Of a stretch of 64,000 nt of DNA, positions 35,213 through 47,148 are shown piece after piece. The position numbers and the translations under genes were made by a program. The DNA lies in NCBI RefSeq assembly GCF_010093815.1, contig NW_022985552.1, forward strand, positions 1,287,943 to 1,351,942, in the 5' to 3' direction. The first letter of the stretch is position 1. Each line of letters opens with the position of its first letter. Under the pieces are notes generated by a model. That model was not told the origin of the DNA. It was given only the letters and a program-made list of their open reading frames with translations, and searched no databases. The stretch is from Pseudovirgaria hyperparasitica. Its lineage: Eukaryota > Ascomycota > Dothideomycetes > Acrospermales > Acrospermaceae.

Positions 35213-36135
35213 AGTACGCAAGGACAAAGGCTCGTATATAAATGGGCACAACTTGTGTTTATCTAGATTTGGGCCGTCTTTGTATTGATGTGGGATATGG
35301 TATGGGTATTTATGGAGGTGGGCCTGTAGTGTGTGGTAGATATATCCCATCCCAGCTCGTTATTTCCCATCCCATCCCGTCGCATTGCGGGATAGCGTGT
35401 CGCGTGTCCCATGTCCAGCTTACGGACAAAAACACTAATCTATCTTGATATATTATATACAAGAAATCCCCCGAGCTGGCTAAACATTTGACCTATCCAG
35501 CTCTCGCCGTAGTGCGATCGCATATCATGCCATCCTCACTTCTCGCGCAGTTTCTCCACGCACGATCTACGCGCTGCATGCCTCACGTCTCCCGCACGTG
35601 GCATCGCAGCAGCGGCCTTGGTCGTCGTAGATACGATACATTCCTTGCCCCGCGTCTCGCTTTCTGGAGGCCATGTTCGCTGATACGATGTCCAGCCTCT
35701 CCTGGCCGTCTGCGCTTATTCTTCTTCCACATGCACTCAGTTCCCGACAATCAATGGTCTCGCCTCCATGGTCTCGTGGTTCGGTCGAGTTTCTTCTGCC
35801 GGATGTGGGTCTGGTATCGCACACGGGTTATCTAGACTTGGCGGCGACGATGATGTGGTCGGGACAGCGTAGATCGTGTGATGTCGTCCCGGAGACGAAG
35901 GATTTAGATAAGGCCTGGTTAGTAACGGCACTTGGGAAAGTTTAGCCGATAGTGGGTTTGCATCAATTTCGATATAATGGATCCACAGGCCCACGTCTGC
36001 TGGAAAGGATGCAAGACAAGCCCAGACGACTCAATACGCCAGGACGTCGACAAAAAGAGCCAAGGAGGGGTATCCTGCAAAACGGCTGTACGCAAGCCCA
36101 GCAATCACATAAAAGAACGCCAGAAAACCCGCATA

Positions 36136-38692
36136 TCACCTCCTGTCAGGATCCGCCTCGGGGGTGGCCGTGGCCTCACTCTGAAGGTGATAGGACGACG
36201 ACGAGTCTATAGAGCTGAGCGTCGACCGCACATCGCTCAGCTCGCTCATGGCAAGAATGGAGACATCGCTAGTCATCGAGTCGCGGATGGCGCTCGAGGG
36301 AAGGCCTTGGCCGGCAGGTTGCGGCCGCATGCCCGTCTTCCGGATGTGGTCCCGCATCCGGCGCATGGACGAAAGGTCGAATGAGCTGTTCGAGGAGGCC
36401 AGAGAGGACGCAAGGGTGGGGTGGAACGAGTTGCGCTTGTTCTCGACGGCCGGCGCGTCATTCTTGTTGAGTATCTCGGCGGAGAAGCGAGGAGCGCTGG
36501 TGGCCGGCCTGGACATGGGAGGAGGCATCTCTGTCGGTTTCTTGTCCTGAGACTTGCGCGACTTTTCCTTGACCGGCTTGTTGGTTTCGGGAATCTTGAG
36601 CTTGAACGTTCGCTCGACAATCTCAAAGGCGGCTTCCTTGATGCCCTTTTGCTGAAAGGCCTGGTTCGTGAACAGCAGACCTGAAGATCTGCGATAGGCA
36701 AACTCTCTCAGAAACACCCGGCCTAGACTGTAGTCGTCCTTCTCCGTCAACTTCTTCGAGCTCTTGTACATGTTCTTGACACGTTTCGACGACCCCGAAA
36801 GCGCAGAGAGGGCCGAGTTGCTATCTTTGCCAATCATGGTGCAGACCGAGATGAGCAGCTCGGTTGGCGATATGCCCATGCGCGTCTCGGTGTCGGTGAT
36901 CCAGCTTTGCGTCATGGCATTGTCCGGCTTGAAGTCGAGCGCAACAAGGCGTTCCCATAGCGTTGCGAATAAGAACAGCGACTTTTCGCCGCTCGACGGG
37001 AATGCGCCATTGCCAACCTTGCCTCCGTCCCTCGCCGACGAGCTCATGTCTTCCAACTCGATTGTGCACCATTCCAGGCACGAGCGGAGGCAAGGCACGC
37101 CCATGATGCCATCCTTGAGTTCAAACGGGCCGGGGATGCGATGCAGGATGACATCATCGCGAGCCTGCTCTACAGCCGAAGACGGAAAGGCAAAAGCGTA
37201 CCAGGTGCTCCAGTCGAGTTCGCAGACCCAGACCAGGTGATAGGTCAGAAGGTCAAGAGTGCGATCGCTGTTGGGCAGCTGGGCGAAGAAATCCGTGGCT
37301 TTCCCGCGCTGGCGAGCGCGATTCATGTGACGGTTTTCCTTTGTCGTTTCAAAGTCGAGTCCGTGGCTGCGGATCGTGGTCATGGCGATGGTCATGTCGA
37401 TGAGGAACATCTCCAACGCGGCGAGTCGAGAATATCGCACACCAGTCTCCTCGTCCTCGAACGAGCTCTCGGCCGAGACTTGGTTTAGCAGACTGCGAAT
37501 AATCTCGCAATGTGTCTCCAGGTAGACATTGCGGCCGTAGATCAGGGTTGACCAGAACGTTTTCCGGTCCTGTGCGGGGTTATGGCAGCGCGCGACATGC
37601 CACTTGATGACGATCGTGTAGAGCGAAAAGACGGCATCGTTGAGCTGGAAGGCGTCGAGGAACTGGGCGACCTGGATAATGTTGCGAATGTCCTCTTCGG
37701 TGTAGTCTTCGATGAGGCGATTGGTATCAAACGGCCGAGCGATGTCTCGCGCGATTGACGGCACGTCCAGGCTGAGGCGACCAAACTCGGCAAAGGTGAA
37801 TGTTTCCTCGGTGTGCTCGGCAACGGGCGGAAGACCACCAGTCACGTCCTGGTCGCCTTTGACGGACTTTGAGCTCGAACTCGAGGTTGACCGTCCGGCG
37901 CTCAGACGGGCATAATGCGAATCCGGGTCCGGCTTTGGGACAATGCTTGGCCGGCGCGACTGACTCGAATCGTCGGTGGGCAGCGGCGGTGAATGGGTGC
38001 CGAATTGCGAGCGGTCTGGCGAGTGGTATTTGATAGAGGCGTCGCCATCGTCCCACTGCCGATCGCCATCCCGCTGCTTCTTCTTGGTCGGACCAGCAGT
38101 CGAGGTGGAGCCCGTCGAGCTCTGGATACTCCGTGGACGTTTGTCAGGACCCTCTTCGTCGAGAAAGTGCTGAAAGTGATGGGGAGTTGGAGTTGGTTCG
38201 GAGGCGGTTGGCGGGGAAGTAGTAGTAGTAGTGGTGGTGGTGGTGGTGGTGTTATTATAGGTAGTATAGGTAGTACTGGCACCGGGCGTGATGATGTTTG
38301 GAGACTGGCTGTGCCCCGCGCGATCTGCCAGAGTGGCCGACGACTGGTTCCTACCGGGCTTTTGCAGATCCCACTTTTCAAACTGAAAGACATATTGTCG
38401 CCGTCTTTTGTTCGGGCGGGGATGGAGTCAGCAGGGATGATGGCAGCAGGAGAATGATGGTAGGAGTAGCACGACGATGACGGGGATGGATGACGGAGTG
38501 GAAAGGGCGGGGGCATACGTACGAAGGCGTAAAGCCATATTTGTTCTTCATCGTCTCCATCAGGCAGCGCAGGGTCATTGACTGGTACAGCTGGGTGATC
38601 TCGGCTCGGTGCTGATCCCACTCTTGGGGCGATATGCGTTTAGCACGTGGAGCTGAGGTGCCGCGCCATTGCAGCTCGATGGGCGTGGCCAT
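36136..38692 (-). CDS. Clr5-domain protein
   Basis: Two exons, 38692-38519 and 38382-36136 (136-nt intron), give 806 residues. The N-terminus carries a Clr5 domain (about residues 19-62): RISPQEWDQHR, ITQLYQSMTLRCLMETMKNK and YGFTPSYFEKWDLQK, a helix-turn-helix-like module named after fission yeast Clr5, a silencing factor. A long disordered linker with an 11-residue poly-Thr tract and KKKQRDGD basic patch follows. The next ~400 residues form a helical fungal-specific region without a name I recognise, and the tail is Ser-rich and disordered. Likely nuclear; a DNA-binding or chromatin role is inferred only from the Clr5 module. The exon 1 donor must be GTATGC after TAC; the nearer GTACGT breaks the frame. 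Confidence 0.82.
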
Positions 38693-39149
38693 GGTGGTGA
38701 TGGTGGTGAGGGAGAGGATGTGAGAGTAGAGACAGGATGCGATGGATGTAGTCTCGAGAGCAGGATAGAAGAGCGTCAAAGCAGGAGGTTCGACGACGAC
38801 GACGACGACGACGACACTTTGCGCCGCAGAGCAAAAGGACGTCGACAGCGGACAGAAGAGTAGAGTGAGGATAGAGGCATGTGAAGAAGCAGTAGTAGTC
38901 GAATGAATAATGAATGAATCTGTGGTTGTAGTAGTCGTAGTAAGCAGCACAAAGGACCCTGACAGCGCAGGAAAAAGCGTAGGATTCTATGGGGCCGCCC
39001 GCGTTCGCCGTCGTCGCCACCACGACAGGAACAGGGAAGGGGAGTTGTGGATGTAGATGTGGTTGTTGTAGTGTGTGTAGTGGTTGATAGTGAGTGAGTG
39101 AGTGAATGAGTAGTAAGTAGTAGGTAAGTGGTAAGATATTATGCGGTAA

Positions 39150-39170
39150 GTGTGTGTGTGTGTGTGTGTG
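39150..39170. repeat. GT dinucleotide microsatellite
   Basis: Perfect GT run, ten units. Confidence 0.9.
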
Positions 39171-40138
39171 CGAGTGCTCAAACGTGGTCTTCTCCCCCTC
39201 TCCCCTCTCCCCTCTCCACTCACTGTCCTCCCTCCCCCTCGTCCCCCCAAACTTCGGGCGGCGGGGTCACAATCAAGCAAAGCAGGTAGACTCTCTACTA
39301 CCGTACTACTACTCTCCAAGTGAAATTAAGCAACAGCCAGCGGGCGGAGTGGGCGTTGCTGCAAAGTGAGCGGGGTGGGCCGGCGAAGTGTGTGCAGCGA
39401 TGCCATATCAGTCCTGGCACACGCGCATTTTGCAGTGACCAGTCGTGCCAGGCAGGGGGGGGGGGGCATTGATCAGAGAGATGCTGGGGAGTCAAGAGTC
39501 AGTGTTAGAGTCCAGTGCCTTGGCTCGGGCTCCCGTATATGCTAGGTAATAATTAGTTAACTAGGTATTACTGCCGACTGCTGCATAGATGATGCATATG
39601 ATGATAATACATGCTGATGTGACGCTGGTGTGAGTTGCGACACCTCCAGGGGCTGACACACTCGACACTCGACACTTGACGCTTGGCTGTGTGTATGTGT
39701 ATGTACATGTCTAGATGGTAATTAACTACACCATCTTTCATCCACACATGCTAGTCTATCAGTCTGTCGAGGGATGCGCCGGCGTGGAGGCATGACTTGC
39801 ATATACTCTCACTACGCCCGCCAGCAAAAAGCACGCATACACACCACCACCCGCATAAACAACATTCATCACAATACACACACAAAGCCCACCAGTGACA
39901 GCGACTGTGATGCAAGCCATTTGCAGCTAAGCTCCTACTACCACCACCCGCTACATCCTACGCCATGTGTAAGCCCGGAATAGCCCTTTTATAGCGCGAA
40001 CTCTTTGCATATATGCATACATGCATACATTCATACATACACACTACACTGTTACTGTATCGCTAGCTATCTCACTTGACAGTCATCCCGCCCATCCTTC
40101 ATCCTTTGCCGCTCGGACCTGCATCCTACCGGAATATC

Positions 40139-40190
40139 CCACAGTCCACAGTCCACAATCCACAGTCCACAGTCCACACAGTCCACAACC
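40139..40190. repeat. CAGTCCA heptamer array
   Basis: About seven copies of CAGTCCA with small variants (CAATCCA, an extra CA). The same heptamer makes up the larger array at 46919-47148. Confidence 0.8.
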
Positions 40191-40222
40191 CACCACTCTG
40201 GTCACTCTTCAGCCTCGACATA

Positions 40223-40256
40223 TCACACACACACACACACTCTCTCTCTCTCTCTC
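40223..40256. repeat. AC then TC dinucleotide tract
   Basis: A run of AC units passes directly into a run of TC units. Confidence 0.9.
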
Positions 40257-41447
40257 GGGTAGATGTCGGATCTCATCAATGAAAAGATAAAGCCCATCTC
40301 ACGGCCCTGAGTGAATTAATTAGCGCTTTTCAGACCTGGCCAGGCACAGGGCTGGTCGAGACCACATGCAATCAGCCCCCCCTTCCCCCATCTCACAGTC
40401 CAGCACCAGCACCAGCACCAGCAACAAACATGCCCTGTCAAAAGGTCCACGAGCGCAAGGCTGACATCCGATACCCTCTCCACAAAACCTCCCACGATAA
40501 TACCACACACGCACACAACACAACACACACAGGCAGTCTGGCCCCAATGGTTGGTGCGGCAAGCATCGGGTCTTTTCCCCCAGCAAATCGCGCCGAATTC
40601 CCACCCCTCCCCCCTCGGCCTTTTTTTTTCCTTTTCTATTTATCCGGATGCCCAAACAGGACTACTTACTTACCTTACACAGTACGTGTATATATATATA
40701 TATATCCCATGGGTCAGGCATCATATGAAACTCGGTCCGTGTCGATTCGGCCAACGAATCACACCCGTGAGAAATTTACGAAAGATATATATAAAAAGAC
40801 AAGGCAGCGGATAATAGTAAGCCCATGAGAACGTGGCATGTAATATGTGTGTAGGTGGGTGTTTCTTTTCTTAGCATCCTGTCGTGTCATGTCATCCTTC
40901 CAGGACTGACTGCCTCTGCCTGCTTCATGGCGCCGATCAGTATAAGTGAAGTCTGGACTGGATCCTTCCGGCGGGCTGCGTGGGTTTGGTAACAGCGTGG
41001 GAGTCTGTCTCCAGCTAGTCTGGTGGGCGTCTCACCCCGTGGGAGTCTGGATGTTGTTAGTGGGAGTGCACCTTGAGTGGCAGATCTGATCGGCAGCAGC
41101 AGTCTGGATGTGTGTTTGCTGCGTGAGGTGCGAGATGTGAGGCGTGAGGTGTGTTGTGTCTCCTCCTCCAAAGCCTCGTTCCCCGAAGAAAAAGGACGCT
41201 AGACTCCCGAGGTCTAAACCCCGGCCCGACCCAACAACAACATTAATTCATCTGCAATTACTCCGGTCACTTACTTTCCACATCATCACCCCATCTCTTC
41301 CACAACCCTCATCATTCACTCAAATCCACCACGACATCCCCACAACCTCCTCCTCCTCCTCCGTCAGCGAGCATCTCCAGGTTCCTCCAACCTCAGACCA
41401 ACCTTACCCACAACCACAACCACAACAACACCACCACCACCACCAAA

Positions 41448-42208
41448 ATGTCCAACGCAACCGCCCAACGCATAATAACCCACATGAACACCGACCACCA
41501 AGACACCGTCCGTCCTCCCCCTTCTCTCCCCCATCCACTCACCACACCACCCAAACTAACAAAACAAACCCCCAGCTCACCCGCTTCCTCGAACACCACC
41601 ACTCCCTCCCCTCCCACCTCGCCCGCACCGCAACCCTCACCTCCCTCACCCCCACAACCCTCACCATAACCACCACCTCTCCCCCAAAACAATACACCAT
41701 CCCCCTAACCCCACCCCTCCACCCATCCCTCACCGACGCCCGCACCCGCCTCACAGAAATGGACACCGCCAGCCTCGCCCACCTCCACAACCACACCCCC
41801 ATAACCCTAAAAACCTACATCCCCCCAACCCGCAAACACATCCTCATCCTCGCCCTCGTCGCCCTCGGCCTCTTCAGCTTCACCTACCCGGCGCAATTCC
41901 ACCCCTCACACCCACTCTACACGCTCATCTGGCGCCACACGCCCAACCTGGCCGCGACGCTGAGTAAAGAGCGGAACGCGCGTGTGGGACTGGGGCTGAT
42001 GGTGGGCATTCATGCGGCGGAGTGTGTGTTGATGCATTTTCGGAAGCTGAGGGTGCTGGGGGTGGAGACGGGGAGTTGGGTGTGGTGGGCGTGGATGGGG
42101 TCGACGTTTGCGGAGGGGTTGGGGTGTTTTGAGCGGATTAATGGGTTTGTGAAGGGGGAGGTGGCGGCGAGGAGGGAGGGGAAGGGGAAGGGGGGGAAGG
42201 AGCTTTGA
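41448..42208 (+). CDS. DUF2470-domain integral membrane protein
   Basis: Two exons, 41448-41507 and 41576-42208, give 230 residues. Joining restores the DUF2470 start ITHMNTDHQDTLTRFLEHH; the domain continues to about residue 110. Three membrane segments follow (HILILALVALGLFSF, RVGLGLMVGIHAAECVLM, WVWWAWMGSTFAEGLGCF), with a basic Gly/Lys tail. DUF2470 is usually found with haem-handling or pyridoxamine-oxidase-like proteins; this membrane form is fungal and of unknown role. The donor is GTCCGT, not a usual form, but the branch (CTAAC) and acceptor (CCCCCAG) are good and no other junction restores the domain. Exon 2 is almost free of G in its first half and of C in its last third. Confidence 0.8.
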
Positions 42209-42253
42209 GGGGTGTGAGGTGGGTGTGAGGAGGGGAAGAGGAGGGGAGAGGAG

Positions 42254-42257
<4 letters not shown>

Positions 42258-42288
<31 letters not shown>
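42258..42288. repeat. GA dinucleotide microsatellite
   Basis: Perfect GA run just after the DUF2470 stop codon, in the presumed 3' UTR. Confidence 0.9.
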
Positions 42289-42293
<5 letters not shown>

Positions 42294-42449
42294 TATCATC
42301 GAGTCTACTTGCCAGGACGCAGAAGGGGTGCGCGGTATAAGTCTATAAATCCATATACTCACGTCGCAACGCTTCCATATATACTCCTTAATACAACCAC
42401 CAAACGCCCCCCCTTTCCCCAATTCCACACCACCATAACTACAACACCC

Positions 42450-44562
42450 CTACGCCCCAACCTCAACCACCCGTCCAGCCCCCCACCCCTCCCCAAACTG
42501 CTCAATCTGATCCTGCGCCCTCGGCGCACCCACAAGCACAATCCCCCTCGGCACACGCACATCCTCCACCCCAAAGCACCCAAACGTCTCCAACTTGCGC
42601 AGCTGCGGACACGACCCAAACACGCCCGCCACAACAGTCGTATCCACGGTGCCACAGAAATTGACATTCAGCGTCTGCAAACACGGGTACTGCTTCCGGC
42701 CGTCAAACACGGCGAGCCAGCACGCGAGGCTGATGTGCCGGCACGACGAGACGTCGAGGTGCTCTAGCTTCGACCCCGAATGCGTCATGAGGGCCTGGAA
42801 GCCTGCGTCGCCGAGACCGGTGGTGTCGGGCGGGCCGTCGGGGTTGCTGTTGTCGATGTCACGGGTGCTGTTCAGGTCGACGAAGCGTAGCGGGGGGTTG
42901 GTCCAGTTTGTGAAGAGGGCGGCGTAGGCGGCGTCTGTGCAGGCGTCGTTTTCGCAGAAGCGGAGCTTGGACAGGCGGTTGCAGGTGGTGTGGAGGGCGG
43001 CGAGGAAGGAGTCGTCTGCGTCGAGGGCGCGTTGGAGGGAGAGGGTTTGGAGCTGGTGGCCGATGGTGGTGAGCATGGCGACGAGGCGGTCGCTGGGGAT
43101 CTCGTGGGAGAGGTGGAGGGTGAGGTGTTGGAGTTTGGGCAGGTGGATGATGTGTTCGAAGCCGGTGGGTGTGATTTGGCGGCAGCGCTCGAGTTTGAGG
43201 CGGGTGAGGTTTGTGCAGTGCTGGGCCATTGCTGCGACGGCGGCGTCGTCGAAGGCGGCGTCGAGCCATGTGAGCTTGAGGGTTTCGTAGTTTGCGCCGC
43301 GTTCCTCGAACAGTTTGATCCACATGTCGTTTGAGACGAGGTTTGCGGCGCCCAGCTGGAGCCAGGTTATGCCGCCTGCCTTTTCCTTCATGTACTCGAC
43401 TGATGAATCCTTGAACTGGCAGGCGTTGTTGAGGACAAGTTTCTTTATGCGTGGAATGACTGCGAATATTTGCTCGTAGTCCTCCGTCTCCAGGTCTGCG
43501 TTGTTGTCAGTAACATTACACCTCCATCTCCAGAACAATCACTTACAAGCTGCCTCGTGCACAGCCAGAGTATCGAGATCAGGCTGCAGAAACAGTCTCA
43601 GAGTCCGAGAATTCAACACCCTATTCTTGCCGAATATCTCGCCCAACCGGGTCAACAGGCCGACTGGCAAGTCCCCAAACTCCTCAATGTCGTTGTGATG
43701 CTGTGCGACCTTCTCGATACACAGCTGGACAAGCGTCTTCGCCCCGTTGCGCACAAGCCCGTCCAGACGATCACTCTCCAGCTTCCTCCGCTTTTTCGTC
43801 GCAGCAACCGGCTTCTTCGCCTTGCCAGCGAGTGCCTTCTCGTCCTTTGCCACAAGCTTCCCACACGGCGTACACAACAGCCCGCCGTCAGGGGCCGCTT
43901 TGCTGTACGGCGTGACCGTGAAACGCTTCCCACACGTCTCGCAGTTCTCCAGTTGCCCGGGCAGCTTCTTGGGTTTCTTATACATGTTCTCGAGTGCATC
44001 GTCATAGTCGCCATCACTCTCATCACTGTCGTCGTCTCCCTTTTTGGCCTTCTTGGCCTTCTTCTTGGCTGCTGCTTTGCTTTCCTTGACTTTGGCCACG
44101 GCCTTTTCCGATCTGCGCTTCCGCTTCTTCGTGCGCTCTATTGCGGCTTCGGCTGCGGCTGCTTCGGCGGCGGCTTCGGCGTCTTCCTCTTCAGCACCAT
44201 CCTGGTTGTCTTGTCCGTCGTTTGCGGCTGGGTCCTCGGCTTCGGCTTGTTGGACGCGCTGCTGGTAGCTGTCTCTGATCTGTTGCGCGGAGATGTTGTT
44301 CGCCTGGGTATGATGTTAGGTGGTTTGTCACCAGGGCTTGGAAGGCGAGGAGAAGGCCGGGGCTTCAAGGACATGAGCATACTCACAGCAAGGAAATCCG
44401 TCAACGCAGAGTGACTGTCAATCGTGTCAATTGCCGGCATCCAAACACTCAGGATATAGGCTACACTTACGGCCCGCGAATGCGGTTTCCAGTCCGTCTG
44501 CCCGTCCTGTAGACTGTCTCAGTGCGGAACGGAAATGTGATGTGCAGAACAAATACTCACAT
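42450..44562 (-). CDS. RAD7: DNA repair protein RAD7 (global-genome NER)
   Basis: Five coding exons: 44562-44561 (only AT of the start codon), 44506-44471, 44414-44387, 44303-43547 and 43495-42450, giving 622 residues. The N-terminus has the fungal Rad7 signature NRIRGPHSALTDFLAANNIS, an acidic/Ala-rich stretch, a basic KKKAKKAKK patch and a zinc finger (C143, C146, C166, C169). About 14 leucine-rich repeats follow (LTRLKLERC, LEHLDVSSCRHIS, LQTLNVNFCG). Rad7 pairs with Rad16 to find lesions in non-transcribed DNA and serves as a ubiquitin-ligase adaptor. The ATG is formed only after splicing: unspliced RNA reads ATG TGA. No other in-frame ATG precedes the conserved N-terminus. A CCAAT box lies upstream at about 44774. 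Confidence 0.88.
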
Positions 44563-45270
44563 TTGTGCTACTCTAGATGGTTATTCCGTTCTATCGTAAG
44601 CGGGAAGTGGATGAAGTCAAAAAAGATGCGTACAAGAGTCTGAATTCGGGAGCCGTTTAGTTCAGGCGACAGCACTCGCCCCTCGCCACTTGCTCAGGCC
44701 CGCCACGGGAGTACGCGACGAGGCGCTAACGCGGTATCATGTGACCACTTAACGAGCTGCATCAGCCGCTCGGCCAATCAGGGGAAAGTGAGGGGATCGA
44801 GAATAAGACGAAAGAGGTGTGTCAGGATGCATGGCCGGAGAAGGCTATAATTCACTTTATGTACAATGAAGATCACGAGTAGTCTTGAGATTTTGTCCGC
44901 GTAGCAGAACGAACGACACAAAATGCAGATGTGAACCAATGGCTACCACAACAAAGCGGACAACAGTGAATAAATGTGTTTATTTCTACATCGCACTGTG
45001 GAATGCGCCAAACAGACACTCTGCATACTCGAACACCAAACAACAATATCACAAAAACCCCCGAACAAAGGCCATCCACGCGCCACCAAATCTCGAAAGC
45101 ACTGATGAATCCACTACGTCATACCTAGCATCATACCTAGCTTTCCTCCAACACTTACCTGCAGCAATAAGAAATATCAAACCCAACCTACCCTCCAAAC
45201 TCCTACATACACCATCCCCTCACCCTACCTACCTACCTACACGCATCTCAACCCCAAAACACAAACAACA
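44563..45270. other. Divergent promoter region
   Basis: 708 bases between RAD7 (-) and the small stress-type gene (+). Contains CCAATCA at about 44774-44780 and CA-rich DNA before 45271. No gene seen. Confidence 0.4.
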
Positions 45271-46463
45271 ATGACATCAAACCTAATGACCACCGAGCCC
45301 GGCGGCGAGCAAACCCAGTACGCCATCTCTCCCCATCTCTCCCCTCCACCTACCGTCTAATTACTCACCAACAAAACATAGATACGAAGCCCAACACACA
45401 ACCCAAGACCCACCAACCCGCGAACCCGGCCAAATGGGCACAAGCACCACCACCAACGACGAACAAACCCGCCCCGAAACACGCAAGACAGACCCCTCAG
45501 TAGCAACGAATACAAAAGTAGCCAAGAGCGAGGCAATGCGCTTCGGACAGGCGATGAGCGAGGAGGGCGTGGGCGGGATGACGACGGTGGAGCGGAATGC
45601 GGGGAGTGCGGGGGTAGAGGGTGAGTTTCTTTCTTCTTGAAATTTCTGTTTTGATTCTCTGTTTTTGTGTTTGTTGCGAGGGTAGGTTTCTGGGTCGATG
45701 GTTGGGGCTGTGCTGTGTGAGTGAACTGTGCTGTGTGAGTGAACTGTGCTGTGCTATGTGTGTGGTTACATAGACTGGGAGAGTGGGAGTGGGGGTCCGT
45801 GGGGGTCCGTGGATACAAGGAAGACAAGCAAGACATTCCGACGACGGTCTGGAAGCCTGCCTGCCTGGGAATACCAAGCGAGACGAGCACTCACGGACCG
45901 CTTTTCGCAAGCAAGGGGCTGGCTCTTCAGCTTCATTCATTCATTCATTCATTCATTCGAATCATTCAAACAACGGCCCGGGGCAGCGGAAGGCGTCACT
46001 CTGCGATCATGCGGCATGCATACATGCATCATCATGCACCGCACCGCATCAAAGCGCCTCGGGTCGGGGGGAAAGCGTCCATCCAGTGTCCAGTGTCCAG
46101 ACACCAGACCGGTTGCCTCGTTGCCCTCTCCTCGTCTCACTATCCTGACCACGCTCTCACTATCGATCGGGCCGACTGGACAGCGGATACACGATCCAGA
46201 ATACAGAACACGAGACACACGCACAGAACGCCCTAGATAACTACCCACCCCTTTTTCCTCCTAGTCTTCACACACGACCACATAATTCAATGCGCAAAGC
46301 AATACCGTCATGAAGAACGGAAAACTAACACCCAACAGGCGGCTTCGGCGATAACAAAGGCAGGGCACGCGACACTACCACGTCATCATCCTCGTCTGAA
46401 CAGTCAAGGCGCGAAGCAGGCTACGACGCGTCGAATGAGCAGAGTAGGGAGATTGGAGGGTAG
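45271..46463 (+). CDS. Small hydrophilic protein (stress/LEA-like), with a 718-nt intron
   Basis: Three exons, 45271-45317, 45382-45620 and 46339-46463, give 136 residues. The product is highly hydrophilic and Thr/Ser/Glu-rich, with a central SEAMRFGQAMSEEGVGGMT segment resembling fungal seed-maturation/LEA-like small proteins, and a GGFGDNKGR link created by the second junction. Intron 1 is normal (64 nt); intron 2 runs 45621-46338, far longer than any other here, with strong sites (GTGAGT, CCAACAG). If it is retained the protein ends after VEGEFLSS. The function is unknown; a desiccation or stress role is only by analogy. Confidence 0.65.
45932..45958. repeat. CATT tetranucleotide microsatellite
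   Basis: Seven CATT units, inside the 718-nt intron. Confidence 0.9.
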
Positions 46464-46572
46464 ATGGAGGTTTGGATGGGCCTAGCTATGTTGAGCGTCG
46501 AGTTGATTGTGGAAGCTGTGCGTGGAAGCTGCTTGGTATAAATTCCAAGTACAGCTCCTCGGCTCTCAGGTC

Positions 46573-46616
46573 AGGCAAAGGCAAAGGCAAAGGCAAAGGC
46601 GAAGGCAAAGGCAAAT
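46573..46616. repeat. GGCAAA hexamer array
   Basis: Seven units of GGCAAA, one with a GGCGAA variant. Confidence 0.9.
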
Positions 46617-46918
46617 AAGGCTGTATATACTACCAAGCAGATGAGTATATCAGATCAATCAAGTCCAGAAACGTAGCTATGAAAGCAACATGTCGTCCTG
46701 CGAAACAATAATGTAAATGTAATATGTAAACTGTAATAAAAGTAACAAAACGCATGGCACGCGACAGGAGAGGCGCAGAACAAGAAGAAGAACAAGGATA
46801 ATCAACAACCAGATTTGCGCAAAAACGAACCGATCAGAGAGTCTCATTGCGACGGGCAGCATGGATTCATCCCTGGTGGGAAAAGGGTTACACGTTCGCC
46901 TCACGATTGCCCAATTTC

Positions 46919-47148
46919 CAGTCCACAGTTCACAGTCCACAGTTCACAGTCCACAGTTCACAGTCCACAGTTCACAGTCCACAGTTCACAGTCCACAGTT
47001 CACAGTCCACAGTNNNNNNNNNNNNNNNNNNNNNNNNNNNNNNNNNNNNNNNNTCACAGTCCACAGTTCACAGTCCACAGTTCACAGTCCACAGTTCACA
47101 GTCCACAGTTCACAGTCCACAGTTCACAGTCCACAGTTCACAGTCCAC
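46919..47148. repeat. 14-base minisatellite CAGTTCACAGTCCA
   Basis: Nearly perfect alternating heptamers CAGTCCA and CAGTTCA on both sides of an N run. At least 13 copies of the 14-mer are visible. The open frames across it are artefacts. Confidence 0.92.
47014..47053. other. Assembly gap (40 N)
   Basis: Forty N bases inside the 14-base array. The flanks are in register only for a gap of 0 or a multiple of 14, so 40 cannot be the true length of missing array. Confidence 0.95.

Larger units (their letters stand above)
32792..36135. other. Long gene-free spacer rich in satellites
   Basis: 3.3 kb between GH114 and the Clr5 gene, both on the minus strand. It holds a CATA tetranucleotide run, a TA run and a 235-base GTGAGTGAT-type array (listed separately), and CTGTG-type repeats near 33570-33605. 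The GC-richer stretch 35490-35940 has overlapping open frames on both strands with no family features. No gene is supported. Confidence 0.5.
38693..41447. other. Long spacer rich in satellites
   Basis: 2.75 kb between divergent genes (Clr5 -, DUF2470 +). It contains GAC triplets (38791-38815), a GT run, a 12-base G run (39455-39466), a CAGTCCA array and AC/TC runs. No gene is supported; frames such as 40430-40828 are low-complexity products. Confidence 0.5.

Noticed and set aside
34889-35350. His/Ser-rich frames (HSHHSHHS)
   Set aside because: Artefact of the GTGAGTGAT minisatellite read on the minus strand.
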